Shown here: one piece after another, positions 1-9,506 of the stretch
Layout of the letters: each line of letters opens with the position of its first letter
How positions within the stretch are numbered: position 1 is the stretch's first letter
Source: Leucocoprinus leucothites
Lineage: Eukaryota > Basidiomycota > Agaricomycetes > Agaricales > Agaricaceae
NCBI GenBank assembly: GCA_013368445.1
Contig: JAACJO010000006.1
Span: 930,001-994,000 of the forward strand
Direction: 5' to 3'
Length of the DNA: 64,000 bases
Position numbers and translations under genes: made by a program
Notes under the pieces: model-generated
The model's input: only the letters and a program-made list of their open reading frames with translations
What the model was told of the DNA's origin: nothing
The model's database searches: none

Positions 1-211
1 CAAACAACAAGTAGTCTACGAAATGGGGGGTAGCTGGTATCGTTTGGTATTATATACAAGGATTGCTCCAGTCGCTTGATTTCATGAGGATATATCCATC
101 CCCAAAATAAGTAAATCAGTCCATAGACCCCTCCTCGAAGCTTCGCATTTGCCCCACAATGGCACTCAAATGCTCAAACCCGAAAGCGGAAGAAAAGAAA
201 ACTCGTTCGCC

Positions 212-1954
212 TTATGCTCTCCCGTCCTGCAGAGCATCCAAAGCTGCCTGCAATTGTCCTACCCTGGCCTTCAGCGCTTCGTTCTCTTCACGGATCTCTT
301 TCTCAACCTCTCCTCTCAACATCTTCCGCTCCCTCTTCATTTGTTCTATATCTCTTTCCAACTCCACTCTCGCTTGTTCCAACACCTCTCGTTCCCTCTG
401 GATTTCAGCGAACAGCCTCTGGCGCTCGCGTGAGAGATGCTCCTGCATCAATTCCCGCTCACGTGCCATCTGGGACTGAAATTCACTTGAGAAAAGTTGT
501 ATCATTTCGTCTGTTGCATCGTGGATAGCCCGCGATGGTCGCGATTGTGAGTTGTTGTTGTCTCCATCCTTCGGGTGCCTGTGATCGGTCTGGTGTTGTC
601 TTGACGGCTGCTGCGTAGAGTTGTACTGATGGGGCGGTGTAGGGGTTGGTGTGGGCATGTTCTGTTGCCGAGTACGCATTGTCACGGAAGTTGATGAAGA
701 TGAGGTAGAGGTGACAGTAGTAGCGGCCGAAGAAGAAGATACCGAATTGGACGGCACCGAGTGAGTCGCAGGTAAGTTCGCCGACCCTGAGGTAGTGTTT
801 GTTTGATCTGCCTCACTCATGGCTAATGCTGCGGCAGCCGCAATATCGCCCAGATTCAATTTACCGGTATAGACCCTTGGTGTACACTTCTCCGGTAGTT
901 CTTGTGTGCTTTTCAAGGCTCTTCCTGGTCGAGATTTCAGGTCGTAAGGTGCTGGACGATGCTGATGTCGCTCGTGTGTACGGAATCGACTTGGTCCTCG
1001 TTCTCTTCTCCGACCTCGTTCTACTACGTCTCTCTCACTTGCTAGCTCTCGTTCAGGGGAATACGGATCTGCTTGAGGGTGCGCCTCAGGGTCAAGTGAA
1101 ATAGGTCGAACGTTGTCGAGAAGTAAGGGAGCAAATGATACTGTTTTCCCCGATCGCGTGGATGTATACCGGAAACTAGGCTCGCCACACCTTCCCCGGT
1201 TGAAACTACAATCGCAACCGTATCTGTCGTTATCGCGGATGGTATCAAGAGCTTGGGCAAGTGGCGTGGTTTGCGGAGTCGGTAGTTGATGATTAAACTG
1301 ATCATTCTGGTCCCGACGCACGTGCATCTTCTCGACCCTCTCAGCCTCATCATCGTCGACTACGGCCCTCGCTCGAGGTTTCTCCTCTCTCTTCGTCGGC
1401 AACAACGGCTCCAAGTTCACCGGCTCGAGCTTTGGCTCAAACTTGATCTTCTTCACCTCAGATTTACCCAGCGTTGTGGTATCGGGCTGTGGGAAGACGA
1501 GGGAAGGGGGAAGTGGAAGTAATTGCACGGGTGTATGGGCGCGCGAAGATGAAGGTGTAATTATGATTGGCGTCAAGCCTCGTGGCCGAGTGTTTTTATT
1601 CAAAATTGGTGGCGTTTTTGACATATACTTGGGCGCTTCGGCGGCAACATATGGTGATGATGGTGGTGGCGGTCGGAACAATTTGTCAACGCCTTCGAGC
1701 TGGTGATGGGAGGGGAGGTGGTGGGTTGTTGGGGGTGGAAGCGGGACTAGTGGGTCCAGCCGAACAGCTAGAGGTAAGCCTTTCACCGACATGTATTTAA
1801 TTTCGGTAGAAAGGGAGTGGGGGTGAGTTTGTGGTTCGAGTCTATCGACACAATTAATCAAGGTGGTGGGATTAACTTGGGACTGTTTCGTCAAGTTGTG
1901 GAGAGTGGAAAGAACAGAAGGTAAGGTCAAAGCAAAAGTCGAAAAGTCTACCAC
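212..1954 (-). CDS. Single-exon Pro/Ser-rich protein with C-terminal coiled coil (unknown function)
   Basis: I do not recognise this 580-residue protein. The frame is open from the ATG at 1954 to the stop at 212 without an intron, unusual for this window. The N-terminal two thirds is low-complexity: Pro-rich to about residue 180, basic and Arg-rich at about 290-370, Ser/Thr-rich at about 390-430, and Gln/His/Pro-rich to about 480. From about residue 490 to the end it becomes a highly charged heptad-like helix full of Glu, Arg, Leu and Gln (for example RERELMQEHLSRERQRLFAE), which reads as one long coiled coil. No signal peptide or membrane segment is visible. The pattern, a disordered body plus a dimerising tail, suggests a scaffold or regulatory protein, but that is inference. 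The true start could lie further downstream, for example at the Met near residue 55. Confidence 0.7.
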   Translation of the reverse strand: MVDFSTFALTLPSVLSTLHNLTKQSQVNPTTLINCVDRLEPQTHPHSLSTEIKYMSVKGLPLAVRLDPLVPLPPPTTHHLPSHHQLEGVDKLFRPPPPSSPYVAAEAPKYMSKTPPILNKNTRPRGLTPIIITPSSSRAHTPVQLLPLPPSLVFPQPDTTTLGKSEVKKIKFEPKLEPVNLEPLLPTKREEKPRARAVVDDDEAERVEKMHVRRDQNDQFNHQLPTPQTTPLAQALDTIRDNDRYGCDCSFNRGRCGEPSFRYTSTRSGKTVSFAPLLLDNVRPISLDPEAHPQADPYSPERELASERDVVERGRRRERGPSRFRTHERHQHRPAPYDLKSRPGRALKSTQELPEKCTPRVYTGKLNLGDIAAAAALAMSEADQTNTTSGSANLPATHSVPSNSVSSSSAATTVTSTSSSSTSVTMRTRQQNMPTPTPTPPHQYNSTQQPSRQHQTDHRHPKDGDNNNSQSRPSRAIHDATDEMIQLFSSEFQSQMARERELMQEHLSRERQRLFAEIQREREVLEQARVELERDIEQMKRERKMLRGEVEKEIREENEALKARVGQLQAALDALQDGRA

Positions 1955-2220
1955 GAGCAGGGAAGAGAAAAGGGAGGTATCAGCGGGAGAAAGTATCTAT
2001 AACACGTGGAACAGATAGAATAAGGGAGACACGTCCGAGGAAGAGGAAGAAAGAGAGAGAGAGAAAGAACCAGCAAGAATATGATGCAGCAAACGGGAGG
2101 GAATTTTTTTGAATCATCAGCAAACCTGGTCATTGAGTATTCATTCGGGTACCGGGCGTTGCTTGGAGATAAGATTTCGCACCGAGTGGTCCGTAGAGCC
2201 GTAATAGCAGTCTCACACAC

Positions 2221-4931
2221 CTAATGTATGTTTCAGCGAAGTTTATCCCTCCTCCGAGCTCGACATCATCAAACTATGTATTTACTCCATCAAGCTTTTA
2301 GGCTCTTCACAACCCAAGTTTTCATGTATCACACTGTAAGCTATCCATTGCTTGCAACGCTGGGTTCAGCCAACACTCGTCCACACTACATTCTACACTC
2401 TACCTCCGAACCGCACCGAATGCACCGTGATACGACATCCACAAATACCCAAGTGTGAGGAGCCCTGCACCGGGTCCCGTCATCGGCACCCTCTCCATCC
2501 ACAGCACCCACAGGTTAGAATCCTTACATAGTACCAATAGAATGCAGTAGATCTCATCGTACTCAGATCAAACTTAAAACACTGAACAGAGAACAGGCGT
2601 CAAACTTCGGATCCCCCTATCCGTACGATGCTATTTATTCTGGCTTTATATTAATCTCGAACGTCCCGAGGGTGCCGATTGCGCCACCTCCACAGCGGCG
2701 ACTTCGTCGCCTTCAGAATTTTAAAGGTACCGCAGTCCCGCCTCCTCTGCCGCAAACAAGCGTCGATTTTTGGCGGTCAATGGCGTTCTTTGTCTTTGTA
2801 AAGCAGTCATACGCTCCCGCTACTACAGCCGACTTGACTTGTCTAAACGGGGACTGACATGTGTGTCGATTGCGCGGATAGGGGCGGATGGATCATCGGC
2901 TGGGACAGCCCACGTCAATGTGGCAGTGGACTCGGGACTTATTCATCCGGCCGCGCACGCACACACACCGCACTTCTCCCTGTATCAGAATGCAAGTATT
3001 TGTAGAGTCAGAAGCATGGCTTATTTATAGTGTGAGCAACATCGAAGAGCATAAATAGCTCGTCGAATGGGCCAGTGGCAACAATAGTGCACTGCCAAAG
3101 GTGTCCTGATGAGAGGCGAGTAAACAGATTACTACTTGTAGAACAGTGATCGAGTCGAAATTCACTCACGATTACGACCATTCCTCCTCAAATAAGAATT
3201 GCTTAAGTTATACGCTGTTTGAAGAGGGGCTGATGTTCTATGTATAGCCGGTGAGAACCCTAGGGCAATATCACAGTGATGTAGAATTATGGTGTGATTT
3301 GGGAGAAAATGGATCTTCGGGATAGGGGGGAGATGGCCAGAGACACAACGATGATCTGACAGTCAGCGACAAGCACCAACGTGGACCGGATCGGGGACGG
3401 GCCCGGCTGTCTGAAGGTTAACGTAATCGAAGCGTTCCTTACTGTGTCAAGGTGTGTGCCTCAGCGACTTCGGGCCATAATCATTTGAGTTGCATCATGG
3501 TGGATTTGGCATGTGAGTAGACCGATCATCTGTTCGAAATCCGATGACGCCTGTGCCACGAGGAGGACCTGCCTGAGTTTAGCGAGTAAGTTCAGTCAAT
3601 TATTCGTGGATTTGTACCTTTCAAAAATAGTCATGAATAGGAGGAGGACTTTTCCCAGCTTTACCCCCGTAAACAGACATCAACAGAAGAGTAGCGTCAG
3701 ATTCAGATTCTATGATTCCACCGTAGTAAACGCGTGGTGAGACGCCATCTAGGAGCAATGGATATTTCCGAGGCGAAGTTGGTGGACGAAACAAATGCGT
3801 ATGGTAAGAGCTCTGGAAAGAAATCAGAAGCGAGCGCCACTACATAATATAGGACGGCACGGTGACGAGAACGAAGCTGAGCACTCAGTATCGACTATTC
3901 CCCATATGCGTGCCGACGGCTTATAGGTAAATAGGTGCGTTCGAGTGCCGAAGACCTTTTCTTATCTACGGAATCAAGCCGCTGCTAGTCAGATTTAGTG
4001 ATGACAGTTGCAGGAATCAGTCAAGTGTCTGATGGGAATAAATATTGCGCCGGAGCATGCTGACTGCGGGATTTGTTCTCTTTTGATAACACCACAGTAC
4101 AGCATAAAATACACCAGCTATTAATCAAGTAGATTAAGTCATAGCTTAGAAAAAGTCAAGAGGAGACAGCCACCTCAGCCGCTCACACACGGATTGACAC
4201 GGGAGGGGTCAAGTCAACCCTGGCGGCGACCTTCGCCACTCTGAAGAACAGTTTCATTTGATAATTCTATGCCCTTGGGACGCGAGAGGAGTATGAATTA
4301 TCCGTAGAAGCACACAACTCTCCGGATTTGAGCTTCGAGTTGCGAGAAGGTCCAGAATATCTCCAAGATCCGGGAATTCGAATGCATCTATCTGTAGAAT
4401 CTAATAAATGGGGTTCACAGAAGAGAGCATTTTGTCAAATATGTCATGGCTCTGGAAGCATGGGAAGAGGTTACTGTACCTACTGTAGTGCATGTTGGAG
4501 AAAAGGGCCCATGATCATATCCTCCAACATTTTTTCGAAGTCCGCGAATACGTCCCACTTTATTGGCTGATCGACCATCAAAGGTCCTCGGTCCGGCAAG
4601 ACGATAACGTTGCCGCCTTCTTCTGAGATGCTTCTCGTCGCCTAAGGGCCGGCACCAGATCTTCAGACCAACGTCGGTGGCGTCGGGAGAAAATAAACGT
4701 GGGCATTGCGTACATATGTTTCTGACTATCGGTCACTTTTAAGCAGTGGTCAGTACCTGAGTTTGTTTTTAACCAACGTAGAAATAGTCCTCGAGTTTGA
4801 ACTACCGATCACTGAGTCGATCTGAGTAAAATCAAAGGAGCTTCGGGGTCAAGAGCAGCCCCCGACCGCACAAGGGTCAGGTTTTAACGTTCAATGAGAA
4901 GGCTGTATCATTAAGCGAGGAATGATTGTGG
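2221..4931. other. Gene-poor stretch
   Basis: Only short, stop-rich frames (under 90 codons) occur on either strand, with no splice-compatible chain, tRNA or long repeat that I could see. The first part holds the promoter side of the minus-strand coiled-coil gene, including a purine-rich GAGA tract near 2040-2070. I see no convincing gene here. Confidence 0.5.
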
Positions 4932-4939
4932 GTGTTAGT
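4932..4939. repeat. 8-bp target-site duplication, left copy (GTGTTAGT)
   Basis: GTGTTAGT sits immediately outside the left end of the element and is repeated exactly at 6381-6388 immediately outside the right end. An 8-bp duplication is the hallmark length of hAT-superfamily insertions. Confidence 0.75.
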
Positions 4940-5430
4940 CAGTGGTGTGCCGGCTGCGCAGCAGCTGGCATAGCTGGCAGAAGCTGCGAAAGCTGGCAGC
5001 CGGCTGCCATCAGCTGCTAGCCACAGCTGATGGCATCACGACATGATATAAGACTAGATATTAGTATAACCCAAATGATGATTCTGACGAGAAATAGTCG
5101 ATGGAACTTCTGAGCATTTCAGGTTTGTTCACTGCTGAACACGGGTCGGGTGTTGGGTAAGACACTCGAGAAGACAAGATAAATTCACTGAGTTGTTGAG
5201 TTCTTCAAATTTCCCCTTATCCTCATCAATTTCCTCTTCCCCATCCATATCCGCCAATCGATGCATTTCCGGGCTCTTCGACTGTAATAGCGACAAACCA
5301 GCCATATACGGACTCGCCATACTGAGATTTCACGGCAAATAATCGAATAATTCTGAATACGTGGCTCGCTGCCATACGCGTTGCTCAGGACTTCCCAAAA
5401 ATTGAAGTAAATATATTTCTTATGTAGATA

Positions 5431-6094
5431 CAGTAATAGACCGGTCACGTGTACACTATCACTCACTTGTACAGTGGCGATTTCTATGCTCAGTCCACAT
5501 CTTTCTTTCCGGTTTTTTATGCCAGACAATGAAGAATAGGTAGGTATACAATGTACGGTACTTTTTTAAGCGAATCCTTCCTTTTTGCGAGCAATAACCT
5601 GGGTTGTATATGTTTTGCATGACTAGACAAAATAAGATACGAGCCACTGTTGCTTCAAAAATCGCGTGCTAGCTACCATTTTATCTCAAGTTATGTGTCA
5701 CGGAGCTACTAATATTTGACCAAAATTTTGTGGTCATTGGATGTAAGGAGGCCGTTTGAGATGAAACTTTCTGTCGTTTGAGATGAAACTTTCTGTCAGA
5801 GGAATTCTTATTAGGGAGGAAATTGTGACGCAAATGTGACAGATCATTACTATTTTAGTAATGACATCAGAAGTTTGTAATGGTGTACAAGTGGCCCGGA
5901 AAGTCCAAAACGACGCTCGCTAGAGTTTTTGACGCACCGTTCCACGTGAAGTAAGGCTCTGGACACAAAAATTTGGATATAATAGAAGCAGACCCTGAGC
6001 ACTTTCCATGCAAAATCCTGGGTCAATTGGACCAGGTATGACGGAGAAAACAACCATAAATCAATTGGGTGTACACGTGACCGGTCTATTACTG
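5431..6094. mobile_element. TA-flanked MITE (Tc1/mariner-like) nested in the hAT-like element (664 bp)
   Basis: Positions 5431-5456 and 6069-6094 form a perfect 26-bp inverted repeat starting CAGTAATAGACCGGTC, and both ends are flanked by TA (5429-5430 and 6095-6096). A TA duplication with CAGT-type ends is characteristic of the Tc1/mariner/pogo group. The interior has only short frames (longest about 67 codons) with no visible DDE/DDD motif, so it is non-autonomous. Because the inverted repeats are still perfect, the insertion or its last mobilisation is likely recent. It lies wholly inside the hAT-like element and therefore inserted after it. Confidence 0.75.
5754..5797. repeat. Perfect 22-bp tandem duplication
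   Basis: GTTTGAGATGAAACTTTCTG plus TC occurs twice back to back (5754-5775, 5776-5797) with no mismatch, inside the nested TA-flanked element. It may help to distinguish subfamilies of that element. Confidence 0.85.
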
Positions 6095-6380
6095 TACATG
6101 GAATTTGTAAGATTAATACAGTTTTGAAAGCGTCTGGAAAGGCTTAGGGTATTACGAGCTGAGTTTATTGAGGGCAGTGGATCTCTAGGCGTGTTTCTCA
6201 CGCGTCCTAGAGCCATTGATACATGGCTGATCTCACATCATCCGTTGTCCTATTAGCCGCCTTAGACCCTGGGCGGTGGTGGGAAAGCTGGCAGCCCAGC
6301 AGCAGATGCCAGCAGCTGCCATCAGCTGCCAGCCGAATGACTGCAGCAGTCATCAAAGCTGTCCCTCGCACATCACTACG

Positions 6381-6388
6381 GTGTTAGT
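6381..6388. repeat. 8-bp target-site duplication, right copy (GTGTTAGT)
   Basis: Exact copy of the octamer at 4932-4939, directly abutting the right end of the hAT-like element. Confidence 0.75.
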
Positions 6389-7093
6389 GCTTGAAGTATT
6401 TGGTACTACGACCCTCGTAAAGGAATCACATTTAGCCTTGTGCAAATGTGGCTGAATCCACGGCTCAGAGATGAGGAACAGTGAAGACCATGTGAAAGGA
6501 TTCGTCATATAGGTCGTAAGGTATTCCGGCACTCTTCATGTTTATCCCGCATACTCCACGCCATGTCCTCCCCAGGCCCAACGCCACCTTTTGTAACATC
6601 CCATTGTGCTTTCCGTACATTTGTTGGTCCGTGCACACATTAAGAGCCAGCCAAAGTTGACAATCCCGCATCAGTGCATCCCAACTAGACGTCCGTCGAG
6701 AGATGATGTCATGTAGAGGTAATTTGTATTGCCGCTGGGGGGGCAATTCTGCCAGTAGAATTGCTGAAACTTGATGACGGGATCCATTGTCACAAAAGAC
6801 CATTGTGATGGCAACAATGGCGAAGGGAAAAAGAACAAACTAGATGAGATGCGAGAAAACAAGGACAACTGCGCACAACACCTACTGGCCAGCGCCTTTT
6901 TGATCCCATTCGGTAGCACAACAAAAAGCAGTGAAGCTACCGCCCAGTCCATTATATTTAGTTGCTATTAAAGTACAGGCGTCTAGTACTCGTCTGCACA
7001 GCCGCAGGGGCAGATAAAAGCATACTGATGTGACGCCGAAAGCGTTACATTCAGTAATCTCATCTTCTAACTCTAGCCAACTCACTACAAACC
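6389..7093. other. Intergenic region with a doubtful minus-strand ORF
   Basis: A minus-strand frame of 112 codons (6803 down to 6465) and an overlapping 93-codon frame (6952 down to 6671) are open but show no recognisable domain, and I could not join them with good splice sites. The right part carries the presumed promoter of the gene starting at 7094, with an AGATAAAAGC TATA-like sequence near 7013. Confidence 0.3.
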
Positions 7094-8137
7094 ATGCCAA
7101 TCGACCCGGCAAAGGACACCTTCATTGAGCTCGAGCGCGGAGAGCAAATCAAGATCGAAAAAGATACAGATCATCTCTGGCGGCCAAATCCAAACCCCAC
7201 AAATCCAGTTGCTAACTTGACTTTGGAAGGTGGCGGCAGATGCTTCTACTATCATCTTGAAGGTGGTATTTGGTATTGCAGCGAATATATCGGGAGTCTT
7301 GGGCGCATCCCTGAGTTCAAGAATAAATACAGAATGATGGAGACGGAGGCAAGGGAACGTGAGGCAGCAAGGTGGAGATGGGAGCAGGAAGGTGGAGGGG
7401 CGGCAGCAGGTGTAGGGATGGGCATGTCGGGAGGTAACGCTACAACCGGTATGCCTGGCTTCCCGATGGGTCCGGGGAATGTAAGAGCCGCTCCGCAAAA
7501 TTATGGTATGAGCATTCCGCAACCCGGCGCAATCCCTGCGGCATCAACATATGGGCCTGGGTTTCCCCAGGCGGCTATGCAAGGTCAGACTTAGCCTCAG
7601 CGAACAAAGCAATAGACTGACTAGGATTTTGCCATCCAAGGTCATTTTCCAACTGCCAATACAACTGCACATATGACAAGAGCTGAGTTTCCTGACCACC
7701 ACGGTCCAGCCATCAATGCACCTAGAATCCCATCCTTCCCGCCCTCGTTTCCACTCGGTCCTGGGACCTCTCCGCCACCACCTCCTTCCTTCCCGCCTTC
7801 CTTCTCCTTCGGACGTGATGATCCTGCACCGGGGATGCCTTCCTTTTCGCCTTCCTTCCCTTGGGATCCCAACGCTCCTGCATCATATCCTCCTTCCTTC
7901 TCCAACCCCCCAGCGTTTCCTGGCCATTCATCAATGCCAACCGGACCACCGATGCCACCCACCAACGCTCCTGGCGGACATGTAGTCATAGACGGTGGTG
8001 AGTATCACCGGGTTGGAGGAAGAGTGCGCAATAGTGGAATGGACAATTCGACGAGTATAGCCGGACATGACATGGGTTTCAATTGGAGTCCTGATCTCCA
8101 CCAGGAAAGGAATGGCATGTACAATGCCAACTGGTGA
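7094..8137 (+). CDS. Gly/Pro-rich protein with PSF-type repeats, two exons (unknown function)
   Basis: Model: exons 7094-7583 and 7641-8137, giving 328 residues. The 57-bp intron (GTCAGA...CAAG) contains a CTGAC branch-like site and removes three in-frame TAG codons; both exons are in the same frame, so joining is phase-consistent. Residues 1-90 look globular, with a Cys/Tyr-rich core (CFYYHLEGGIWYCSEY) and an acidic/basic helix. The middle is Gly/Met/Pro-rich. The second exon holds about five variants of PSFPPSF separated by short acidic or Gly/Pro spacers. No signal peptide or membrane helix is visible. I do not recognise the family. The donor GTCAGA is not the commonest form, so the splice needs transcript support; the alternative is two separate genes of 166 and 154 codons. 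Confidence 0.6.
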
Positions 8138-8462
8138 AATTGAGCTCGCAACTGCGCAGGAAGCCGATCTATAAACCCTTGAATCCTCTCTATCTGGCTG
8201 GGCTTCTGGAAAGAAATAGGTAAGATAGTGAATGGATGGCAATTGTAAACTGACTCGGTAGATAAAAGTAATCATCCGAGCTGTAATACAACTGGAGTAT
8301 CCAGATAGACACATGTCAATAATTATTGGCAATTTTGGTTTGTCCCAGTGCACAAAACTCAAAACTGAAACCATGGACGTAAGCAGCAAGATGGGAAGAG
8401 ACACATCAGCATGGCTCACAATCGTTCTTTGTCAAAACGTCTGGGATAATCAAGACTCAGTC

Positions 8463-8948
8463 TCACCTGTAGCTGACATTGAGTTTCGTTTCGAAAGTAT
8501 ATTGCGTTTTCCTTGCATACGGATAGAAACTGGCGAAGGTTAGACTCTCCTCTAATTGAATTTGCCCCTGTCGCTCCTCCATACCCATATTCGAAGGGAT
8601 AATGCACTCAATAGCACTTGCTACTGCCATTCTGGATGACATAAGGTTCCTAACATGCCAGGGTGTCAATAAAGTGGCTTCCAAAGATATACGGAATTGA
8701 CAAACTTTTGATTTTGAAGGTGAATGATACCTGTGGTACTTGCCCTCGAGGTCCCAACCGGCATAGCGGGTCGATGCTCTATGTTTAGGTACTGAAATCT
8801 GGCATAGGTTTTTGAGTTGAGATGCGGTCGCAGGTCTGCGGAGAAAATCGAATAATTTAGGAGCGAGGATTGCAAGGTACCGGCTCAGCGACGTACAGAG
8901 TCGACAGCCAAGACCACATCTGATCCGAGTCGTGCCCATCGGTATCAC
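8463..8948 (-). CDS. Doubtful ORF, 161 codons
   Basis: A minus-strand frame stays open for 161 codons. The protein has no domain I recognise, no signal peptide and no repeated motif. A CTCCGCAG acceptor-like site lies within it, so part may be an exon and part an intron. Nothing in the neighbourhood supports a function, and it may be a chance frame in the upstream region of the histidine-rich gene. Confidence 0.2.
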   Translation of the reverse strand: MIPMGTTRIRCGLGCRLCTSLSRYLAILAPKLFDFLRRPATASQLKNLCQISVPKHRASTRYAGWDLEGKYHRYHSPSKSKVCQFRISLEATLLTPWHVRNLMSSRMAVASAIECIIPSNMGMEERQGQIQLEESLTFASFYPYARKTQYTFETKLNVSYR

Positions 8949-9217
8949 GTGTTGTCGGGCTGCTTGTCGCTCGGATCAATGGCCAAATTCCCTTGCGATA
9001 CTCACTCCATCATTAAGGCTCCATCGACCGGTCTTTGCCATTCCTTTCAGTTTTATCTACTTACAGGCTCACTTGCCTGTATTTGACCCAAGAAAATTTG
9101 AAGCTCTCTTGCTTTCACTGACATATGTCAGCTCTCTTCCCTCTGTGGATATGGTGTCGTCAGCCATTCGTCGATCGAGGCTAGGTTTGAACTTTGGAAG
9201 CGCCGAGCCGAAAAGTG

Positions 9218-9224
9218 TATAAAA
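9218..9224 (+). promoter_or_regulatory. TATA box of the His-rich microprotein gene
   Basis: TATAAAA lies 43 bp upstream of the ATG at 9267 within GTGTATAAAACGAGG. The short leader fits a transcription start about 25-30 bp downstream of the box and supports the 79-codon frame being a real gene. Confidence 0.55.
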
Positions 9225-9266
9225 CGAGGACCTGGCGAGAACGCTCTGTTTCTTCCTTGTGCTATC

Positions 9267-9506
9267 ATGCCACCTGTCAAGACACAAATTTTCAGCAACA
9301 TGACACCCCACCATCATCTCTGGAGCTATTTCCTTCCCCAATGGCACCATGGTGGCTATCGCGGCCTCGGAGATTTTTTTGACGGTGTAGGGCACCTTGG
9401 ACATCACCATGGGCATCAAGGTGGCCACCATGGAGGTCATCATGGATGGTGGCATTACAGAGGTCACTGCCGAGATCATGAAGGTCACCACGGTCACCAC
9501 GGCTGA
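9267..9506 (+). CDS. Histidine-rich microprotein (79 aa)
   Basis: The frame encodes 79 residues, of which 21 are His and about 17 Gly, mostly in HH, HHH and GHHG clusters in the second half, ending HHGHHG. There is one Cys and several Trp/Tyr/Phe in the middle. No signal peptide is evident. Such composition in general binds Ni, Zn or Cu ions, so a metal-buffering or metal-storage role is a reasonable inference, but I know of no named family that it clearly belongs to. A good TATA box lies 43 bp upstream. The 3' coding part is built of CACCA/GGTCA-like repeats, so slippage expansion probably shaped it. A minus-strand frame overlaps it, but that is a shadow. Confidence 0.5.
   Translation: MPPVKTQIFSNMTPHHHLWSYFLPQWHHGGYRGLGDFFDGVGHLGHHHGHQGGHHGGHHGWWHYRGHCRDHEGHHGHHG

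Larger units (their letters stand above)
4940..6380. mobile_element. hAT-like non-autonomous transposon (1441 bp)
   Basis: The element is bounded by exact 8-bp direct repeats. Its left end reads CAGTGGTGTGC, and the right end read inward on the minus strand is CGTAGTGATGTGC, so short imperfect terminal inverted repeats match apart from a 2-base slip and one substitution. Both subterminal regions (about 4945-5040 and 6280-6360) are crowded with AGCTGGCAGC/CAGCTGCC motifs in both orientations, as hAT transposase-binding regions often are. Inside there is no open frame long enough for a hAT transposase and no recognisable BED finger or dimerisation domain, so it would need a transposase from elsewhere. 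About half of its length is a second element (5431-6094) inserted later. Superfamily assignment rests on 8-bp duplication plus CAGTG-like ends; a search for full-length relatives in the same genome would settle it. Confidence 0.7.

Noticed and set aside
4940..6380. Transposase gene inside the hAT-like element
   Set aside because: No frame in either orientation exceeds about 115 codons and none shows a hAT dimerisation or DDE-type motif.
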